Source: DATKCA01 sp035544675
GTDB taxonomy: Bacteria > Acidobacteriota > Thermoanaerobaculia > Gp7-AA8
Direction of reading: 5' to 3'
Assembly (NCBI GenBank): GCA_035544675.1
Contig: DATKCA010000222.1
Location: forward strand, 1 to 7,954
DNA: 7,954 bases
Made by a program: the position numbers and the translations under genes. Shown here piece by piece: positions 5,278 to 7,954 of the stretch. The notes below the pieces were generated by a model. That model ran no database searches and had not been told where the DNA came from. It was given only the letters and a program-made list of their open reading frames with translations. Numbering within the stretch: position 1 is the first letter of the stretch; each line of letters opens with the position of its first letter.

Positions 5278-7692
5278 ATGGAAATTCGCGAGTTTCGCCT
5301 GGCCCTGCGCTCGTTGGTCCGCCGGCCGTCCTACTCGCTGCCGGTGCTGCTGACCGTGGCGCTCGGCATCGGCGCCACGACCGCGATCTTCAGCGTGGTG
5401 TACGCGGTGCTGATCCGCCCGCTCCCGTTCGACGACCCGGAGTCGCTCGTGCGCGTTTACGCGACGAAGGGCGGCAGGCAGCGGACGTCCACCCCGCCGA
5501 ACTTCGTCGACATCCGCGGCGGTAACCGCTCCTTCGAGAGCATGGCCGCGTCGTACGACGCCCCGTTCGAGGCCGCGGGCGGCGAAGTAGATGCCGAGAG
5601 GTTGTCGGGCGCGTACGTCACGTCGTCGTTCCTGTCCGTCCTGCGGGTCGCTCCGATTCTCGGTCGCGGCTTCACCCCGGACGACGAGCGGCCCGGCCAC
5701 CAGAAAGTCGTCCTCCTGAGCCACGGGCTCTGGACGCGGCGCTACGGCGGGGCGAAGTCGATCGTCGGGTCGGCCATCCGGCTGGAGGGTGAGAACTGGA
5801 CCGTCCTCGGCGTGCTGCCGCCGCGCTTCGATTATCCGAAGAAGACGGAGCTGTGGGCTCCGCTGGCGTTCACGGCCGATGATCTGCTGACGCAGCGGGG
5901 CGCGCACTACCTCGATGTGATCGCGCGCCTTCGTCCCGAAGCAACGGTGAAATCGGCCAACGCCGAGGTCGTGACGATCGCGGCGCAGCTCGAAAAGGAG
6001 TACCCGGACAAGAACCGCGGATGGAGCGCAGAGGTCGTCAGCCTGCACGAATCGGTGGTCGGAAAAGTCCGGCAGCCGCTGCAGGTGCTTCTCGGCGCGG
6101 TCTTCCTCGTCCTTCTGATCGCGTGCGTCAACGTCATCAACCTGACGCTGTCGCGGGCGCACGGGCGCGAGCGCGATCTGGCCATCCGCAGCGCGATCGG
6201 CGCGCGGCGCCCACGGCTGATCCGCGAGCTGATGACGGAGAGCATCCTCATCGCGCTGATCGGCGGCGCGGCCGGCGCACTGCTCGCCGACATCGGCGTG
6301 CGGCTTCTGAAGACGTTCCCGCTCGAGCGGATCCCGCGGCTCGAGGAGGCCGCCGTCAACCTGCCCGTGCTGCTCTTCACCGCCGTCGTCTCGACGCTGT
6401 GTGGCATCGTCTTCGGCCTCCTTCCCGCGCTGCAGATCACGGCGCCCGATCTGACCGAGCGTCTGAAAGAGGGGAGCCGCGGAGCGGCAGGAGCGGCCTC
6501 GGCGCGGAGACTGCGGCGCCTCCTGGTTGTGTCCGAGGTGGCGCTGGCGGTGACGCTGCTGGCGGGAGCGGGGCTTCTGATGAAGAGCTTCGCCCGCCTG
6601 CAGGATGTCGACCCCGGATTCTCGACCGCGAACATCCTCACGTTCGAGCTCTCGCTGCCGGAATCCCGCTACCCCAAACCGGAGCAGGTCCAGGCGCTCG
6701 TCAGCCGCTACCTCGAGGAGCTGAGCGCACTGCCCGGCGTGGAGAACGCCGCCGCGGTCTTCGGTCTGCCGCTGAGCGGCGTGAGCTACAGCATCTCCTT
6801 CAACGAGGTCGACGGCGTGCCGGCGAGCGACCGTGACCATCTCCGCACCCAGGTTCGCATCGCCACACCGGACTACAACCGCGCGCTCAGCATCCCGCTG
6901 ATGGGCGGCCGCTGGTTCGAGGAGCGCGACGACATGGCTTCGCCGCGCGTCGTCGTGGTCAATGAGTCGGCGGCGGCGATGTTGTGGCCGGGAGAGAATC
7001 CGCTCGGCCACTCCGTCACGCTCGGCACGCGCTTCGGAATGCCGGAGAGGCTCGGCGGGACGGTGGTCGGCGTCGTCCGCGACGTCCGCACGTTCGGGTT
7101 GGCGGCGCCGGCGCCGGCCGAGATTTTCTTTCCGCACAAGCAGACCGGCGCGGACTACCTCACTGTCGTGCTCCGCACCAGGAGCAATCCGATGGCGCTC
7201 GTCGAGCCGGCGCGCCTGCGGTTGCGGCAGCTCGATCCGGAGCTTCCGATCTCGGAGCCGCGCACGATGGCTGATCTCGCGGCGGACTCCGTCTCTTCGC
7301 CGCGTTTCTACATGAGCCTCGTGGCGATCTTCGGCACCATCGCGGTGCTCCTGGCGGCCATCGGCATCTACGGCGTCATCGCGTTCTCCGTCGACCAGCG
7401 CACGCGGGAGATCGGCATCCGCCTGGCCCTCGGCGCGCGTCCGCGCGACGTCCTGCGTCAGGTCCTGGCGGAGGGCCTGGGTTTGACCGCCATCGGCATC
7501 GCCGCCGGAGTGCTGGGCGGTCTCAGCGTCCTCCGATTCCTCGGCGGACTGCTCTACCAACTGAGTCCGAACGACCCGCCGACGTATGTGGCGGTGGCCT
7601 TCGTGCTGGCAGCGATCGCCCTCATCGCGACGTGGATCCCGGCACGCCGGGCCATGCGCGTGGAGCCGATGATGGCGCTGCGTTATGAGTGA
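5278..7692 (+). CDS. Permease 3: ADOP-type double FtsX/MacB permease (804 aa)
   Basis: A third duplicated permease of the same family, in the inner membrane. TM1 is about residues 20-44 (GIGATTAIFSVVYAV, with Thr in place of the Asn of its paralogues). Periplasmic domain 1 is about 50-264 and TM2-4 are about 266-293, 317-345 and 363-388. TM5 is about 413-436, periplasmic domain 2 about 438-677, and TM6-8 about 679-702, 732-757 and 768-790. It ends MMALRYE. The coupling motifs are RDLAIRSAIGA (about 299-309) and REIGIRLALGA (about 710-720). Its gene starts 8 nt after permease 2 with the Shine-Dalgarno overlapping the upstream stop, which indicates translational coupling. Palindromic elements lie upstream of permease 2 and downstream of this gene, so permeases 2 and 3 form a bracketed pair. 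A larger ORF runs antisense through this gene but is a codon-bias shadow. The substrate is unknown. Confidence 0.95.
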   Translation: MEIREFRLALRSLVRRPSYSLPVLLTVALGIGATTAIFSVVYAVLIRPLPFDDPESLVRVYATKGGRQRTSTPPNFVDIRGGNRSFESMAASYDAPFEAAGGEVDAERLSGAYVTSSFLSVLRVAPILGRGFTPDDERPGHQKVVLLSHGLWTRRYGGAKSIVGSAIRLEGENWTVLGVLPPRFDYPKKTELWAPLAFTADDLLTQRGAHYLDVIARLRPEATVKSANAEVVTIAAQLEKEYPDKNRGWSAEVVSLHESVVGKVRQPLQVLLGAVFLVLLIACVNVINLTLSRAHGRERDLAIRSAIGARRPRLIRELMTESILIALIGGAAGALLADIGVRLLKTFPLERIPRLEEAAVNLPVLLFTAVVSTLCGIVFGLLPALQITAPDLTERLKEGSRGAAGAASARRLRRLLVVSEVALAVTLLAGAGLLMKSFARLQDVDPGFSTANILTFELSLPESRYPKPEQVQALVSRYLEELSALPGVENAAAVFGLPLSGVSYSISFNEVDGVPASDRDHLRTQVRIATPDYNRALSIPLMGGRWFEERDDMASPRVVVVNESAAAMLWPGENPLGHSVTLGTRFGMPERLGGTVVGVVRDVRTFGLAAPAPAEIFFPHKQTGADYLTVVLRTRSNPMALVEPARLRLRQLDPELPISEPRTMADLAADSVSSPRFYMSLVAIFGTIAVLLAAIGIYGVIAFSVDQRTREIGIRLALGARPRDVLRQVLAEGLGLTAIGIAAGVLGGLSVLRFLGGLLYQLSPNDPPTYVAVAFVLAAIALIATWIPARRAMRVEPMMALRYE

Positions 7693-7783
7693 GTCTCCGA
7701 GCGTAGCGAGGAATCGGGGGGCACGGGCGGTACGCAAGGCGTACCACCCACCCACCCAGATCCCTCGCTACGCTCGGGATGAC
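7693..7783 (+). repeat. Intergenic palindromic repeat, copy 2 (91-nt imperfect hairpin)
   Basis: A perfect 15-bp outer stem pairs CCGAGCGTAGCGAGG (7697-7711) with CCTCGCTACGCTCGG (7763-7777). An inner 7-bp hairpin GGTACGC (7729-7735) / GCGTACC (7739-7745) has a 3-nt loop. The flanks pair G-runs with a repeated CCCA stretch (7747-7758). The element begins directly after the permease 3 stop and ends 3 nt before the permease 4 Shine-Dalgarno. Relative to copy 1 it lacks the bulged C, and the third inner base pair changes from C-G to T-A on both sides, so the stem is kept. No U-run follows, arguing against an intrinsic terminator. Confidence 0.9.
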
Positions 7784-7801
7784 AATGAGGGATTGAGTCA
7801 T
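7779..7801 (+). other. Possible alternative hairpin spanning the permease 4 ribosome-binding region
   Basis: ATGAC (7779-7783), the end of the palindrome, can pair with GTCAT (7797-7801), which includes the first two bases of the permease 4 start codon. The 13-nt loop contains the Shine-Dalgarno GAGGGA. This mirrors the arrangement at copy 1, but the stem is only 5 bp and is weak on its own. Confidence 0.25.
7787..7792 (+). promoter_or_regulatory. Ribosome binding site for permease 4
   Basis: GAGGGA lies 7 nt before the ATG at 7800. An in-frame TGA at 7794-7796 excludes any start further upstream. Confidence 0.85.
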
Positions 7802-7954
7802 GGACGATCTCAGGCTTGCGTTGCGCTCACTGCTCCGAAATCCGTCGTTCGCATTCATCGCCACGCTGACCCTGGCTCTCGGTATCGGCGCGAACACGGC
7901 CATTTTCAGCGTCGTCAACGGCGTGCTTCTGCGTCCGCTGCCTTATGACGATCC
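7800..7954 (+). CDS. Permease 4: N-terminus of another ADOP-type permease (51 codons, cut by window end)
   Basis: The reading MDDLRLALRSLLRNPSF leads into TM1 (about residues 18-42) with GIGANTAIFSVVNGV and then LLRPLPYDD, the same N-terminal block as the three complete permeases. The ATG at 7800 has a good Shine-Dalgarno, and an in-frame stop lies immediately upstream, so the start is secure. It is closest by eye to permease 2 at the DNA level here, sharing ATCGGCGCGAACACGGCCAT exactly (2942-2961 and 7884-7903). The full protein should be about 800 residues with two FtsX units, but only the first TM segment is visible, so a truncated or single-unit gene cannot be excluded. Confidence 0.9.
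   Translation, partial: MDDLRLALRSLLRNPSFAFIATLTLALGIGANTAIFSVVNGVLLRPLPYDD

Noticed and set aside
5209..7755. An 848-codon ORF on the - strand, longer than the permease gene it overlaps
   Set aside because: It is antisense to permease 3, is rich in Arg, Asp, His and Gln without any recognisable motif, and is explained by strong GC codon bias that leaves the opposite frame free of stops. The + strand product has clear family motifs throughout.
2742..7783. CRISPR array or spacer-like repeat system
   Set aside because: There are only two copies about 4.9 kb apart, each a long palindrome between genes, with no regular spacers.
7685..7948. An 87-codon + strand ORF from the end of permease 3 across palindrome copy 2
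   Set aside because: It is made of repeat sequence and the wrong frame of permease 4. The permease 4 frame has the family N-terminus and its own Shine-Dalgarno.
1..7954. Window edges falling in conserved paralogous motifs (ABC signature at the left, ADOP N-terminus at the right) as a sign of assembly breaks
   Set aside because: It is suggestive, but the window may simply be cut there. Nothing in the sequence shows these are contig ends.

Overview
The window looks like a GC-rich bacterial chromosome segment carrying part of a tandem array of large ABC-type permease genes, all on the + strand. Three permeases are complete (817, 805 and 804 residues). Each has the two-fold layout TM / periplasmic domain / 3 TM + TM / periplasmic domain / 3 TM, an N-terminal block around GIGANTAIFSVV, and a C-terminal LRYE. 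That matches the acidobacterial duplicated orphan permease (ADOP) group of the MacB/FtsX superfamily. This family, the high GC content and the palindromic intergenic repeats together point to Acidobacteriota or a similar soil lineage. This is inference from gene content; there is no rRNA or other marker here.

Layout: (1) 2-283 is the 3' end of a MacB/LolD/FtsE-type ABC ATPase gene with Walker B, D-loop and H-loop. (2) 288-2741 is permease 1, only 4 nt after the ATPase stop. (3) 2742-2836 is a 95-nt imperfect palindrome filling most of the 110-nt gap. (4) 2852-5269 is permease 2. (5) 5278-7692 is permease 3, after an 8-nt gap. (6) 7693-7783 is a second 91-nt palindrome of the same family, filling most of a 107-nt gap. 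(7) 7800-7954 is the start of permease 4, cut by the window edge. No other gap exceeds 10 nt, and no promoter, intrinsic terminator, RNA gene or mobile-element ORF was seen.

How it may work: the ATPase and permease 1 are probably co-translated and form an export or extraction complex of the MacB/LolCDE mechanotransmission type. One double-length permease would stand in for the usual permease dimer. Permeases 2-4 have no ATPase of their own in this window and may borrow this one. What they act on cannot be read from the sequence.

The most interesting structure is the pair of intergenic palindromes. Each starts directly after a stop codon and ends 3-4 nt before the next Shine-Dalgarno sequence. 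They share a conserved outer stem, and their inner hairpin shows a compensatory base-pair change. Their distal end can alternatively pair with sequence overlapping the downstream ribosome-binding region. They may be dispersed REP/MITE-like elements recruited as intercistronic control elements.
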